From positions 1 to 64,000 of the forward strand of contig JAAFIM010000009.1 in the NCBI GenBank assembly GCA_013297745.1: a stretch of 64,000 nucleotides of DNA, given 5' to 3'. The notes below the pieces were generated by a model. That model made no database searches. It was not told where the DNA came from and saw only the letters and a program-made list of their open reading frames with translations. The DNA comes from Chitinophagales bacterium (GTDB taxonomy: Bacteria > Bacteroidota > Bacteroidia > Chitinophagales > Saprospiraceae). Of the stretch, positions 8,868 through 17,242 are shown piece by piece (the stretch's first letter is position 1; every line of letters begins with the position of its first letter). The translations under genes and the position numbers were made by a program.

Positions 8868-9671
8868 TTAAAAACTCCATTTATTAACATCAAAATTTTC
8901 TTCCAATTCTTTGCGCTCTGTTTCGCTCAAGTCGGGAAAAAAGTTAAAACCTGTCAATTTTTCTACTTCAGTTATAGAAGTTGCGTGTTCTTTCAGCGTT
9001 TTGGTCGCTTTGGCATTATCAAAGATAAAAGCTATAGCTTTTTTATTCCCATCTTCATAAACCATTACGATTTTAAAAAACTTATCTGGAATAGTTAGCC
9101 CTTTTGAGCCGATTTTTTTGCAATTTTTATCTAAAATTCCACCCGCTACGACATAAACTTTATGTTCGGAATACGCCCAAGCCCTAACTTTGTCTTCCAA
9201 TACTTTCCAAATGCCGCGATTAAAACTCGGATTTTGCGGGCTGATGTTGGTTACAAAAAAACTTTCTGATATGGCTGTGGTTTCAAAACTCATATCTTCA
9301 GCAGCTACCAAATGCCCACGGTCAAAACCCGAATTGGTATAATCTTGGTGCGTCGCTGTGCCTTTCAAACGGCTATCCAATCTAAAACTAGACTCGCGCG
9401 CTGCGTTGGTTTCGTCGGCTTGCAAACGCTGAATTTCGTCCAATGAATAAGCCACCCATTCTGGATTTTTATGCTCCAACGAATAAGACAAACTAAAGTA
9501 TTTATACTCCAAAACTTGCCCCTTGCCGCCTGTGGGGATAAAATTAAGCTCGCCAGAATCGGGTTGGTGAAAATAAGCGGCTTGTTGGTTAATCGCTGAA
9601 AAATTAGAAACTTGGGCAGTTTGAAAATTTGCTAAAAACGAAAATGTTAAAAATAAAAACGATGAAAACAT
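8868..9671 (-). CDS. DNA/RNA non-specific endonuclease, secreted
   Basis: 267 residues, clearly paralogous to 7939-8772 over the whole nuclease domain (both contain FIPTGGKGQ, the GHLV-AEDMSF active site and SFNRGIWK-LEDKVR, and end DVNKW-F). It differs at the N-terminus: an ordinary signal peptide (FLFLTFSFLANFQTAQ) with no lipobox Cys and no Asn-rich spacer, so this copy is probably released rather than lipid-anchored. A tandem duplication with changed localisation is inferred. Confidence 0.88.
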   Translation of the reverse strand: MFSSFLFLTFSFLANFQTAQVSNFSAINQQAAYFHQPDSGELNFIPTGGKGQVLEYKYFSLSYSLEHKNPEWVAYSLDEIQRLQADETNAARESSFRLDSRLKGTATHQDYTNSGFDRGHLVAAEDMSFETTAISESFFVTNISPQNPSFNRGIWKVLEDKVRAWAYSEHKVYVVAGGILDKNCKKIGSKGLTIPDKFFKIVMVYEDGNKKAIAFIFDNAKATKTLKEHATSITEVEKLTGFNFFPDLSETERKELEENFDVNKWSF

Positions 9672-9726
9672 AATTTAGAATTTTTGTAAAACTTTTTAAT
9701 AAAATGTGTGTTTGTAATGTTTGATG

Positions 9727-9734
9727 CAAAATTA
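9727..9734 (-). promoter_or_regulatory. -7 promoter box, secreted nuclease
   Basis: Minus-strand TAATTTTG about 56 bp before the ATG at 9671; fits TAnnTTTG. Confidence 0.5.
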
Positions 9735-9771
9735 ACTTTTTTAATTTCAATCATTTCACTTTACAAAAATT

Positions 9772-10392
9772 ATGCCAAAAAAAAATTATCAAGATGAACG
9801 CGAAGTTTCTCTAATTTCTTTGCCAGCCAACAAAATGTATTTGTATCTACTGCTTTTTGGTTTGACAATTGCTTTTTTAAGTCTTTCTATATCTTATATT
9901 TATACAAGAAACCAAAATGGGGTAGGCGGGGTGTATTTGCCGCCTATTTTTATTGTCAATTCGGTTATTTTATTGGCGAGTAGCTGGTTTATTAGCAGAG
10001 CCAACAAATGTTACGAAGCAGATGATACGGCAGGTTATCAAAGAAATTTATATGGCACATTGTTTACCACTTTTTTATTTATGGCTGCTCAATTTGGAGC
10101 TTGGACTTTGGCTGCTGACCAACTGCTGGGCGAAAATATAGGCAACGGCAAACAGTATTTATACGCGCTTTCTGGGCTGCATTTTGCGCACATAGCAGGC
10201 GGTATTCCATTTTTAATTTTGTTTCTTTATACGGCTCACAAGCGGATGAAAGAGCCTGTAAGTGTGTTAATTTATTTTTCTGACCCCGATAAACGATTAA
10301 AATTAGAATTATTAAGCACTTATTGGCATTTTTTGGATGGTTTGTGGTTGTTTTTAGTGTTTTTATTCTTAGCCAATATGTTTATTGGATAA
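9772..10392 (+). CDS. Cytochrome c oxidase subunit III family protein
   Basis: 206 residues with about five hydrophobic helices and the subunit III hallmarks LSGLHFAHIAGG and TYWHFLDGLWLFLVFLF near the C-terminus. It belongs to the haem-copper oxidase subunit 3 family, a non-redox integral membrane subunit of the terminal oxidase. The other oxidase subunits are not in this window, so it is either a stand-alone copy or the complex is dispersed. No promoter box is evident in the 100 bp before it. Two intergenic repeat elements follow. Confidence 0.85.
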   Translation: MPKKNYQDEREVSLISLPANKMYLYLLLFGLTIAFLSLSISYIYTRNQNGVGGVYLPPIFIVNSVILLASSWFISRANKCYEADDTAGYQRNLYGTLFTTFLFMAAQFGAWTLAADQLLGENIGNGKQYLYALSGLHFAHIAGGIPFLILFLYTAHKRMKEPVSVLIYFSDPDKRLKLELLSTYWHFLDGLWLFLVFLFLANMFIG

Positions 10393-10405
10393 TTTTTTTG
10401 TTATT

Positions 10406-10709
10406 ATACTAAATTGAAAAAGTAGATGTGTGTTAAAAATTTGCGCTATGCGCTACATTTTTTATTTTTATTACTTTTTTGATGGCAAAAAAGTAACCAA
10501 AAAAGCCAACGCCAAAAAGGCGTTTTTGCTTGTATTTTCTACGAAAATAAGCGCAAAACCGTCGCTACAAGCCGACGTTTTTTGCTATGCAAAAAAGCTA
10601 CTGCCCTCGCTGTGCTCGGTTGGTCGTCTTTCCGCGACATACGCTGGTTTTGGCGTCGCACGGCGGAAACCTGCGTAATTTATACACACTTACTTTTTAA
10701 ATTCTGTAT
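10406..10709. repeat. Inverted-repeat-bounded element, end type B, copy 1
   Basis: About 304 bp between imperfect ~28-bp inverted repeats. The left end starts ATACTAAATTGAAAAAGTAG; the right end, reverse-complemented, starts ATACAGAATTTAAAAAGTAA. The ends match those of the element at 45830-46145. The interior from about 10470 to 10672 is nearly the same as 31360-31563, including hairpins such as CCAACGCCAAAAAGGCG and a long shared stretch ending GGCGTCGCACGGCG. Short open frames in it (10430-10678) are judged spurious. No convincing target duplication. Confidence 0.7.
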
Positions 10710-10725
10710 TATGTGAAATAAATTG

Positions 10726-10921
10726 TTTGTGGTTAAAAAACTTACTTTTATTCGCTTATTGTCCCCGCGTTGTAACGCGGGGCTATTTCTGTTAAACCCC
10801 GTTGGGGTTTTATTTTGCCAACCCCGAAGGGGTTGAACGCCAATTGCCCCGTGTGAAACACGGGGTTTAGAAGAAAAAAATTAAAAATATCGTTGCAAAG
10901 ATGCTCATTTTTAATCACAAA
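10726..10921. repeat. Palindrome cluster with short terminal repeats, end type E
   Basis: Ends TTTGTGGTTAAAAA (10726) and TTTTTAATCACAAA (10908-10921) are inverted repeats with one mismatch. Inside lie several GC-rich palindromes: CCCCGCGTTGTAACGCGGGG, AAACCCCGTTGGGGTTT, AACCCCGAAGGGGTT and CCCCGTGTGAAACACGGGG. Related palindromes occur at 15930-16090, 45900-46070 and inside both MITEs. Together with the type B element it fills the 550-bp gap between cox3 and alkB; no gene is supported there. Confidence 0.55.
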
Positions 10922-10942
10922 TAAATCATTCTTTTTGTTATT

Positions 10943-11500
10943 ATGAATATAAATGGGCTGACCTACATAGAAAATTTTATCTCTCCAACTGTTGAAAATC
11001 AACTATTGGCGGCTATTGATAGTTCCGAATGGCTGGGCGACTTAAAGCGGCGGGTTCAACATTACGGGTATAAATACGACTATAAAAAACGCCACGTAGA
11101 TTATACGATGCACATAGGCGATTTGCCCGATTGGGCGGCTGCTATAGCTCAACAAATTCAACAGCAAAAATTAAGCCCTTTTTTATTCAATCAGTTGATT
11201 ATCAACGAATACGAAGCTGGTCAAGGCATAACAGCGCATATTGATTGCGAACCTTGTTTTGAAAATTGTATCGCTTCTTTGAGTTTGGGAACTGCTTGTG
11301 CGATGAATTTTTACGAAAAAAATAATCTATCCAACACCCAAAATTTATATTTACAACCGCGTAGTTTGTTGATTTTACGCGATGAAGCCCGCTTTAATTG
11401 GTTGCACGGCATCAAAAATATAAAAAATGATACAATTGATAATCAACGACTTGCGCGCGGTCGCCGCGTTTCGCTCACTTTTAGAAAGGTGATTTTATAA
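10943..11500 (+). CDS. alkB: AlkB-type alpha-ketoglutarate-dependent dioxygenase
   Basis: 185 residues. Visible are the iron ligands H99-x-D101 (HIDCEP) and His155 (WLHGI), and the 2-oxoglutarate-binding arginine segment RRVSLTFR near 174-181. LIINEYEAGQGI is also typical of AlkB-type proteins. Family members oxidatively demethylate alkylated bases in DNA or RNA; the exact substrate class (AlkB vs ALKBH-like) is not decided. Monocistronic by layout, with a UUCG-loop terminator at 11516-11541. Confidence 0.87.
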   Translation: MNINGLTYIENFISPTVENQLLAAIDSSEWLGDLKRRVQHYGYKYDYKKRHVDYTMHIGDLPDWAAAIAQQIQQQKLSPFLFNQLIINEYEAGQGITAHIDCEPCFENCIASLSLGTACAMNFYEKNNLSNTQNLYLQPRSLLILRDEARFNWLHGIKNIKNDTIDNQRLARGRRVSLTFRKVIL

Positions 11501-11515
11501 GTTTTTTTGATTTAT

Positions 11516-11541
11516 AGCTTCCTTCGGGAGGCTTTTTTTAT
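11516..11541 (+). terminator. Intrinsic terminator after alkB
   Basis: A 7-bp stem (AGCTTCC / GGAGGCT with one G-T pair) closed by a TTCG tetraloop and followed by seven T. Confidence 0.8.
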
Positions 11542-11558
11542 TTTTGTGAAAAATAGCT

Positions 11559-11566
11559 TATCTTTG
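11559..11566 (+). promoter_or_regulatory. -7 promoter box ahead of ptuA
   Basis: TATCTTTG followed by C, a strong match to TAnnTTTG, placed directly after the alkB terminator. It leaves a leader of about 110 nt before ptuA that contains the palindrome at 11605-11650. It could be the ancestral promoter of the transketolase gene if ptuAB was inserted later. Confidence 0.6.
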
Positions 11567-11604
11567 CGGCCGATATGTTTATTTTTATATATCTGTTTTT
11601 TTTA

Positions 11605-11650
11605 CCGCGCAAACCTATAAGGTTTTTAAAACCTTATAGGTTTATAGCGC
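11605..11650. repeat. Perfect 16-bp palindrome in the ptuA leader
   Basis: Arms AAACCTATAAGGTTTT (11611-11626) and AAAACCTTATAGGTTT (11628-11643) are separated by one base and extended by CGCGC/GCGCG on the outside. It is not followed by a T-run, so it is not a typical terminator. Similar AACCTATAAGGTT palindromes are common intergenic repeats in Bacteroidota. It lies between promoter and ptuA start. Confidence 0.75.
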
Positions 11651-11682
11651 GAATATAAATTAAAAAATAAAATTTAGGAATT

Positions 11683-13149
11683 ATGGAAAATTTGGAAGAA
11701 GAAAAAGAAAAAATCTTGAAAATAGTAGATAAACATCTGCTAGATATAGAAAATTGTATGGATAGGTTTTCTATTTTAAGCGATTCTATAGCACTCTTGC
11801 CTTCAGGTTTTGGATACAATCCTTTTCGGATAGCCTTATTGGACTTTCAAATTTCTAGAATGTTAAACTTTGAAAAACCTTTAGAACTATTTTTAATTAA
11901 GACTAATCTATTTAAATACTTGTATTTAATATCCCCTCACCGCAGAGCCGCAACAAAAGAAGAAACTATAGGGGAATTAGAAAATATGAAATTAAGGGTA
12001 GAAAAATTGAAAGATATTTTACAAAATAACATTTATTTATTACCCGCTGTTTCCCAATACCAATATATTAGACAAATTTGTTTGTGGCCTTCATACAGTT
12101 TAGCTCTTGATTTTGGCGATTATTCGCAATTTGTAGTTTTATTAGGCGATAATGCTCAAGGCAAAACAATTATCCTGAAAGATATAGTTGGTAATAGCGT
12201 TTCGCTTTGTTTTAAAAATAATAAAGCCATTGCAATGCGGGGTAAAATAAAACCTCGCGATAAGCCAGAATTTGTGCTGGGCTATGACGATAGGCTGATT
12301 GACAGGGAGTTTGCTATAGAAACAGAGAATAATGAAAAAATTTCCCTACTCGGCTATTCTGCTTCTCGCGTAACTTTGCAAAGTGAACACAATACTATAA
12401 GCAGCGACTCATTAAGGGCGAGCAGCACAAAGCATTTATTAAGCAATGACCCGCTACCACTCTTGAATATAGAAACTTGGTTAAAAAATAAACGTCTTGA
12501 TGGATTTGACGACTTAGTAAAACAAGTCTGTTTAATGCTTGCTAAAATGACTCCAGAATGTAAAAGTGTGGAGTTACGAGGAAGTAAAGTGATATATACA
12601 GACATTTTTGGCGTTGAGTATAGTTTTTTAGAATTATCAATGGGACAAAAAACAATAATTGCTTTAATGGGCGATATTGCGATTCGTTTATTTGATTTGC
12701 AGCCAGAAGTGGAAAAAGTAGAAGATTTGCAGGGCATTGTGTTGATTGATGAATTGGAGGCGCATTTACACCCCAAATGGCAGCGCGAATTTCCCACTTT
12801 ATTGAAAACATATTTGCCCAAAGTACAATTTATTGTCAGCACGCACAGCCCTATGATTGTGTTGGGTATGCCCGAAAATACTTGTTATTTCCACGTCCAA
12901 AAAGACCAAGAAGGTAATATACAAGCCGAAAAGGTGGAAATTGATGTGAAAAATATGTTGCCTAATCAGATTTTGACCTCTCCATTATTTGGGTTGGCAA
13001 GTGATGAAATTTTAGCAGCTCCAAATGAGGGTTTGGAAAATTTGCATACAGAAACTAATTTTGAGGAGTTAGAATCTCGAAAAAGTCTATTTGAGCGTTT
13101 GCGGCAAAAAGCTAAAGATTACGAAACCAATAAAAACGCTGAAAAATGA
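11683..13149 (+). CDS. ptuA: Septu-like defence ATPase PtuA
   Basis: 488 residues. An N-terminal helical region (1-140) is followed by an ABC/AAA_21-type ATPase: Walker [11 protein letters not shown] (153-162), signature-like [10 protein letters not shown] (near 315), Walker [15 protein letters not shown] (352-365) and the H-loop VSTHSP (385-390). In Septu systems and in retron-Ec78 this ATPase partners the HNH nuclease PtuB to abort phage infection. The stop codon overlaps the ptuB start by 4 bp (ATGA), so translation is coupled. No reverse transcriptase is near, which favours stand-alone Septu over a retron. Assignment is by motif and gene order. Confidence 0.82.
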   Translation: MENLEEEKEKILKIVDKHLLDIENCMDRFSILSDSIALLPSGFGYNPFRIALLDFQISRMLNFEKPLELFLIKTNLFKYLYLISPHRRAATKEETIGELENMKLRVEKLKDILQNNIYLLPAVSQYQYIRQICLWPSYSLALDFGDYSQFVVLLGDNAQGKTIILKDIVGNSVSLCFKNNKAIAMRGKIKPRDKPEFVLGYDDRLIDREFAIETENNEKISLLGYSASRVTLQSEHNTISSDSLRASSTKHLLSNDPLPLLNIETWLKNKRLDGFDDLVKQVCLMLAKMTPECKSVELRGSKVIYTDIFGVEYSFLELSMGQKTIIALMGDIAIRLFDLQPEVEKVEDLQGIVLIDELEAHLHPKWQREFPTLLKTYLPKVQFIVSTHSPMIVLGMPENTCYFHVQKDQEGNIQAEKVEIDVKNMLPNQILTSPLFGLASDEILAAPNEGLENLHTETNFEELESRKSLFERLRQKAKDYETNKNAEK

Positions 13150-15047
13150 TAAAAATAATTCGCCCTCAACCTGCAGAAGATGAAGAAGCCAAAAAGGCTT
13201 TTGATGCTTTAATTGCTGCGCAAAGTGAAATTGAGTTTGAAAACGCTATTTTAAAAGCTCAAAATAACTATAAAAAATGGAATACAAGGCAATACAGCGA
13301 CCCGATTAAAGAGTTTTTATTCAAAGTCTATAACGGAAAATGTGGTTTTTGTGAAGAAAAATTGCTAGATATAAATGCTACTGACACCACCCATAACAAT
13401 ACTTTCACGGTGGAACATTATCGCCCCAAAACTCATTATTGGTGGCTTGGCAACGAATGGACGAATTTATTTCCGACTTGTTTGAAATGCAATAATGCGA
13501 AAGATAAAGAGTTTCCATTATATTCTGAAAAAGATAAAATTCCCAATACCCACATTGAGCTAAAAAAAGGAATGTTGAACCAAACATTTGATTATTTTAA
13601 TGCCAATTGTAAGTTTTTAAAACAAGAACGCCCCCTTTTTTTGCACCCAGAAATTGATGAGCCTGAAAACTATTTTAGTTTTGAAAATGGAACGAAATGT
13701 TTTGAAATGAAAGCCCAAAATGGCTTAGGACAATACGAACAACAACGCGCAACAAAAATGCTCAATAAATTTTTAAATGTTACGAATGTCAAACTAAATA
13801 GAAAAAAATATTTTGATGATTTAATTACACATTTAGCCAATGCGCTTGAAAATTATTTTGATAATGAACACGTTGCTGTTTCAGAAGAGAATAAATTAAA
13901 TCTTATATTTGGTGGTTTTTTCAAAACTTTAAAGGAAAATATCGGGAAAGATAAAAGATTTTCTTTGTTTGCTACATTTTTGTACGAAAATTTTATAGAT
14001 ACTTTTGTAGCCTATTTTGAAGTAGCGCAATTACCCACAGACACGATAACGAAAGCTTACGAGCTATTTAAAATTAAATACAATAAATCAATAATGACCT
14101 TATCCTCTATAAAATTCACACAAAAAAAAGCCACCCGCGACGGTTTCGGGCAAGGGCTTTACGAAGTCGCACAACAAAATCCAAATGTAGTAGCTTTGTG
14201 CGCAGATTTGATTGGTTCGCTCAAAATGGAGAAATTTATTGAGCATTTTCCCCAGCGTTTTGTGCAAGTGGGCATAGCTGAAGCCAATATGATGGGCATA
14301 GCGGCTGGTTTGGCTACAGCGGGCAAAATTCCTTATACGGGGACTTTTGCTAATTTTTCTACGGGGCGCGTATATGACCAAATTCGCCAATCTATAGCCT
14401 ATTCGCATAAAAATGTAAAAATTTGTGCTTCTCACGCGGGTTTGACTTTGGGAGAGGACGGCGCAACGCATCAGATTTTGGAAGATATGGGTATGATGAA
14501 AATGTTGCCCAATATGATAGTGATAAATCCCTGCGATTACGAACAAACTCGCCGCGCTACTATAGCTATAGCTGCTGTGGATAATCCCGTCTATTTGCGC
14601 TTTGGTCGCCCGAGTTGGCCAGTTTTTACCGAAAATATGCCTTTTGAAATTGGCAAAGTGTTGGTTTTGAATGAAGGCGCGGACGTTTCTATTTTTGCAA
14701 CAGGGCATTTGGTTTGGAAAGCTGTAGAAGCTGCCCGCCAATTGGAAAGCGAGGGAATTAGCTGCGAATTGATAAATATACACACGATTAAACCTTTGGA
14801 TGAAGCGGCTATTTTGGCTTCTGTGCGCAAAACTAAGCGCGTGGTTGTGGCTGAAGAACACAATATCATCGGCGGATTGGGCGAAAGTATAGCTGGATTA
14901 TTGGCACGAAATTTGCCTGCGCCTATGGAGTTTGTGGGTACAAATGACACTTTTGGCGAAAGCGGCAAAGCCGACGAGTTGTTGGCAAAATATGGCTTAG
15001 ATACCAAAGATGTTTATAATGCTGCAAAACGCGTTTTATTGCGTTAA
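13146..15047 (+). CDS. PtuB HNH nuclease fused in frame to transketolase C-terminal subunit
   Basis: A single open frame of 633 residues. Residues 1-316 are a PtuB/TIGR02646-type HNH nuclease: C66-GF-C69, VEHYRPK (His91), EWTNLFPT and C112-LK-C115-NNAK. Residues 317-633 are a complete transketolase C-terminal subunit: [48 protein letters not shown] and a C-terminal domain ending KRVLLR, with its native Met at 317 (ATG 14094). No stop codon separates the halves. The product may be one bifunctional chain, or transketolase may also start internally. The transketolase N-terminal (TPP) subunit is not in the window. A frameshift or base error could create the fusion and should be excluded. Confidence 0.85.
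   Translation: MIKIIRPQPAEDEEAKKAFDALIAAQSEIEFENAILKAQNNYKKWNTRQYSDPIKEFLFKVYNGKCGFCEEKLLDINATDTTHNNTFTVEHYRPKTHYWWLGNEWTNLFPTCLKCNNAKDKEFPLYSEKDKIPNTHIELKKGMLNQTFDYFNANCKFLKQERPLFLHPEIDEPENYFSFENGTKCFEMKAQNGLGQYEQQRATKMLNKFLNVTNVKLNRKKYFDDLITHLANALENYFDNEHVAVSEENKLNLIFGGFFKTLKENIGKDKRFSLFATFLYENFIDTFVAYFEVAQLPTDTITKAYELFKIKYNKSIMTLSSIKFTQKKATRDGFGQGLYEVAQQNPNVVALCADLIGSLKMEKFIEHFPQRFVQVGIAEANMMGIAAGLATAGKIPYTGTFANFSTGRVYDQIRQSIAYSHKNVKICASHAGLTLGEDGATHQILEDMGMMKMLPNMIVINPCDYEQTRRATIAIAAVDNPVYLRFGRPSWPVFTENMPFEIGKVLVLNEGADVSIFATGHLVWKAVEAARQLESEGISCELINIHTIKPLDEAAILASVRKTKRVVVAEEHNIIGGLGESIAGLLARNLPAPMEFVGTNDTFGESGKADELLAKYGLDTKDVYNAAKRVLLR
14094..15047 (+). other. Probable internal start and native extent of transketolase C-terminal subunit
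   Basis: ATG at 14094 begins [19 protein letters not shown], which lines up with the usual N-terminus of Bacteroidota transketolase C-terminal subunits and gives 317 residues, the normal length. This part supplies the pyrimidine-binding and C-terminal domains that, with a separate N-terminal subunit, transfer two-carbon units in the pentose phosphate pathway. There is no clear Shine-Dalgarno upstream, as is normal in this phylum. Ten or so AT-rich bases before the ATG belong to the ptuB frame. Confidence 0.7.
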
Positions 15048-15077
15048 TCCAATTTTATACAAATAAAATTTTGTTCT

Positions 15078-15860
15078 ATGAGAAAATACCTCTTTTTCTG
15101 TTTGTTGTTAGCTTTTTCCGCTTGCAAAAATGGCTTGGGGCTGAATGTCTTTACTTTGCAACAAGACAAACAATTGGGCGATAAACTAAAAGCTGAAATT
15201 TTATCCAATCCGTCCAAATATCCCGTTTTGCCCTATCAAGGTAACGAAAAAGCCTATAATTATTTGTATGCTATGCGCGATGAGATTCTAAAATCGGATA
15301 AAATTCGCTATCGCAGCCAATTCAAATGGGAACTTCACATTATAAAAGACGATAAAACGCTCAATGCGTTTGCTGCTCCTGGCGGTTTTATGTGTGTTTA
15401 TACGGGTTTGATAAAATATCTAGAACACGCCGACCACTTGGCTGGAGTGTTGGGACACGAAATCGCCCACGCCGACCAACGCCATTCCACTCAAGCGATG
15501 ACCAAAGCCTACGGTTTGCAGGTCGTTACTCAAGTGGCTGCTGGTAGCGGTGGCGGACAATTGGCTGAAATAGCGGCTGGTTTGACCCAATTAAGTTTTT
15601 CTCGCGGACACGAAAAAGATGCGGATGAACATTCGGTAGAATATCTTTGCGATACGCGTTATGCTTCCAACGGCGCGGCTGGTTTTTTTGAAAAATTAGT
15701 TGCTAATAAAGCTGCTGGCGGCACGCCCGCTTTCCTTTCTACCCACCCAAGCCCCAAAAATCGGGTTAAAGACATCAACGATTTAGCCAAAAAATTGCGC
15801 TGCAAAACCACAATGGCTGATAATACAGGTTGGGCGCAGTTTAAAGCTTCTGTGAAATAA
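15078..15860 (+). CDS. M48 family metallopeptidase, lipoprotein
   Basis: 260 residues with a lipoprotein signal (FCLLLAFSAC), then an M48 peptidase domain: zinc motif HEIAH (127-131), preceded by NAFAAPGGFMCVYTGLI, and the third-ligand region HEKDADEHSVEYL. It resembles Oma1/LoiP/BepA-type envelope quality-control peptidases. It is 30 bp downstream of the transketolase part and could be cotranscribed. An inverted-repeat element begins 3 bp after its stop. Confidence 0.9.
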   Translation: MRKYLFFCLLLAFSACKNGLGLNVFTLQQDKQLGDKLKAEILSNPSKYPVLPYQGNEKAYNYLYAMRDEILKSDKIRYRSQFKWELHIIKDDKTLNAFAAPGGFMCVYTGLIKYLEHADHLAGVLGHEIAHADQRHSTQAMTKAYGLQVVTQVAAGSGGGQLAEIAAGLTQLSFSRGHEKDADEHSVEYLCDTRYASNGAAGFFEKLVANKAAGGTPAFLSTHPSPKNRVKDINDLAKKLRCKTTMADNTGWAQFKASVK

Positions 15861-15863
15861 CTA

Positions 15864-16134
15864 AGAAGTTGTTTAGTAAGAATTTTTCTACATTTTCAAT
15901 TAAGAAAAATAATCAGCTATGTATTTCAAGCAACAGACTAAAGTCTGTTGTAATCGTTTTTTGCCTTTCAACGGGTTAAAACCCGTTGGTATTGATTGAT
16001 GAAACTATATAACGCGCGGGACTTTAGTCCCAAAAGCGCGAAAAAATCCTAAATCTCAATTGTGCTGGGACTTTAGTCCCGCACGCACAAAACAGAGAAA
16101 TTAAAATATAAAAAAAGCATACTAAACAACTTCT
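15864..16134. repeat. Inverted-repeat-bounded element with palindromes, end type D
   Basis: Ends AGAAGTTGTTTAGTAAG (15864) and CATACTAAACAACTTCT (to 16134) are inverted repeats with one mismatch, as in a MITE. The interior holds CAACAGACTAAAGTCTGTTG, CAACGGGTTAAAACCCGTTG, GCGGGACTTTAGTCCC and a second GGGACTTTAGTCCC copy. No coding potential and no clear target duplication. It accounts for the 315-bp gap after the M48 gene. Confidence 0.75.
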
Positions 16135-16143
16135 AAAATAAAA

Positions 16144-16177
16144 AAAGTCCTCTCCGCTGTGGAAAGGACTTTTTTTT
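16144..16177. terminator. Intrinsic terminator of the lutB-porQ operon
   Basis: AAAGTCCTCTCC, loop, GGAAAGGACTTT with flanking A- and T-runs. It lies at the end of porQ on the minus strand and may also stop rightward transcription from the M48 gene. Confidence 0.75.
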
Positions 16178-17234
16178 ATGCCGATTTTTTCTTCAAAAAG
16201 GAGTTTAAATTGGTAGAAAAGGTAAAATGATGCACCATTCCCGCAAAGTGCATAATGTTTAAACCATAATCTATGCGAAATTTGGAAATTTTAATCCCAA
16301 AACCTGTAGAAAATCCCGCCAAACCGCGCAAACCTTGTACGCGCATTTCTGCACTGTGCAAATAATTGTAACCCAAACGCAAACGCAAAACCTCTTTTTT
16401 ACCCAAAGATAATTCAGCGTTAAAAATTAAATGGCGGAAAAAATTATCCACAAAAACCCCAAAACCTGGGCGGGTCGTAACGGTGTCGTTAAATAATTGA
16501 TTTCTGTCCCGAATGGCTGGGTCGTCGTAAGCTATAGCCCAACGCTGCAATTGTTGGCCAATCACAGAAAAGCGCAAAGGCAGATATTTTAACCGCTTGG
16601 AAATGCCAAATTGTATCTCAAAAGGCAAAGGTTCAAAATTTTTATCTTTGTTGTAGGTCGTTAATTGACTACCAAAATTCCTAAACGTAAGCGCAGCCAC
16701 AAATCGCGCTGCTGTATCTTCATAAATTGCCGCTACATCGCCAGCCAAACCCACAGATTTATAACTCGCCAATTGAGATTGTACAAACTTTAAATTTGCG
16801 CCTACAGTCAAACGGTCGCTTAAAGCTCTACTTCCGCCCACGTTCAGAGCCAATTCGCGCGCACTAAATTCGCCCGTTATGCTGCCGTCTGGTTCGGTTT
16901 GTTGAAATTTGCCGTAATTGATGTATTGAACTCCAGCTTGGAAAGTGCCGATTTTATCAAAATTTTGTCCATAACTCAAATATCCAAAAGTTGCGCCTGC
17001 TGGGTGTATGGTTTGATTAAAACTAATCTGTTTGTCCATTGTGGCGTTCAATAAAGCGGGATTGGCCAACGACAAAGCCACATCGTCATCTTTTGTAGCG
17101 ATTAGACTTCCGCCCAAAGCTGTAGCGCGCGCAGAAGAGGATAAACGCAAAAATTGATAAACTGCATCGCCTCCAATTTGCGCCTGAAGGGCTGCTGCTT
17201 GTGCCAAAACTGCACAAATTAAAACTATTCGCAT
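16176..17234 (-). CDS. porQ: Type IX secretion system protein PorQ
   Basis: 352 residues with an N-terminal signal (LICAVLAQAAALQAQ), then GGDAVYQFLRLSSSARATALGGSLIATKDDD, the typical start of PorQ, and a PorV/FadL-like outer-membrane beta-barrel with alternating hydrophobic strands to the C-terminus. PorQ is a component associated with type IX secretion in Bacteroidota. It is the last gene of a tight leftward run (8 bp after the DUF6155 gene). The secreted YHYH protein at 31669 carries the matching sorting domain. Confidence 0.85.
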   Translation of the reverse strand: MRIVLICAVLAQAAALQAQIGGDAVYQFLRLSSSARATALGGSLIATKDDDVALSLANPALLNATMDKQISFNQTIHPAGATFGYLSYGQNFDKIGTFQAGVQYINYGKFQQTEPDGSITGEFSARELALNVGGSRALSDRLTVGANLKFVQSQLASYKSVGLAGDVAAIYEDTAARFVAALTFRNFGSQLTTYNKDKNFEPLPFEIQFGISKRLKYLPLRFSVIGQQLQRWAIAYDDPAIRDRNQLFNDTVTTRPGFGVFVDNFFRHLIFNAELSLGKKEVLRLRLGYNYLHSAEMRVQGLRGLAGFSTGFGIKISKFRIDYGLNIMHFAGMVHHFTFSTNLNSFLKKKSA

Positions 17235-17242
17235 AAAAAAAA

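Noticed and set aside
10430-10678. Open frame of 82 codons sharing a peptide with 31369-31584
   Set aside because: It lies inside a dispersed intergenic repeat; the shared peptide results from DNA-level repetition, in a region full of hairpins.
11683-13145. Retron (Ec78-type) instead of Septu
   Set aside because: No reverse transcriptase or msr/msd-like structure in the surrounding sequence; only the ATPase and HNH genes are present.
14100-14861. Long minus-strand open frames opposite the transketolase part
   Set aside because: Antisense shadows of a strongly conserved enzyme; the peptides are rich in His/Tyr/Phe and resemble no protein.
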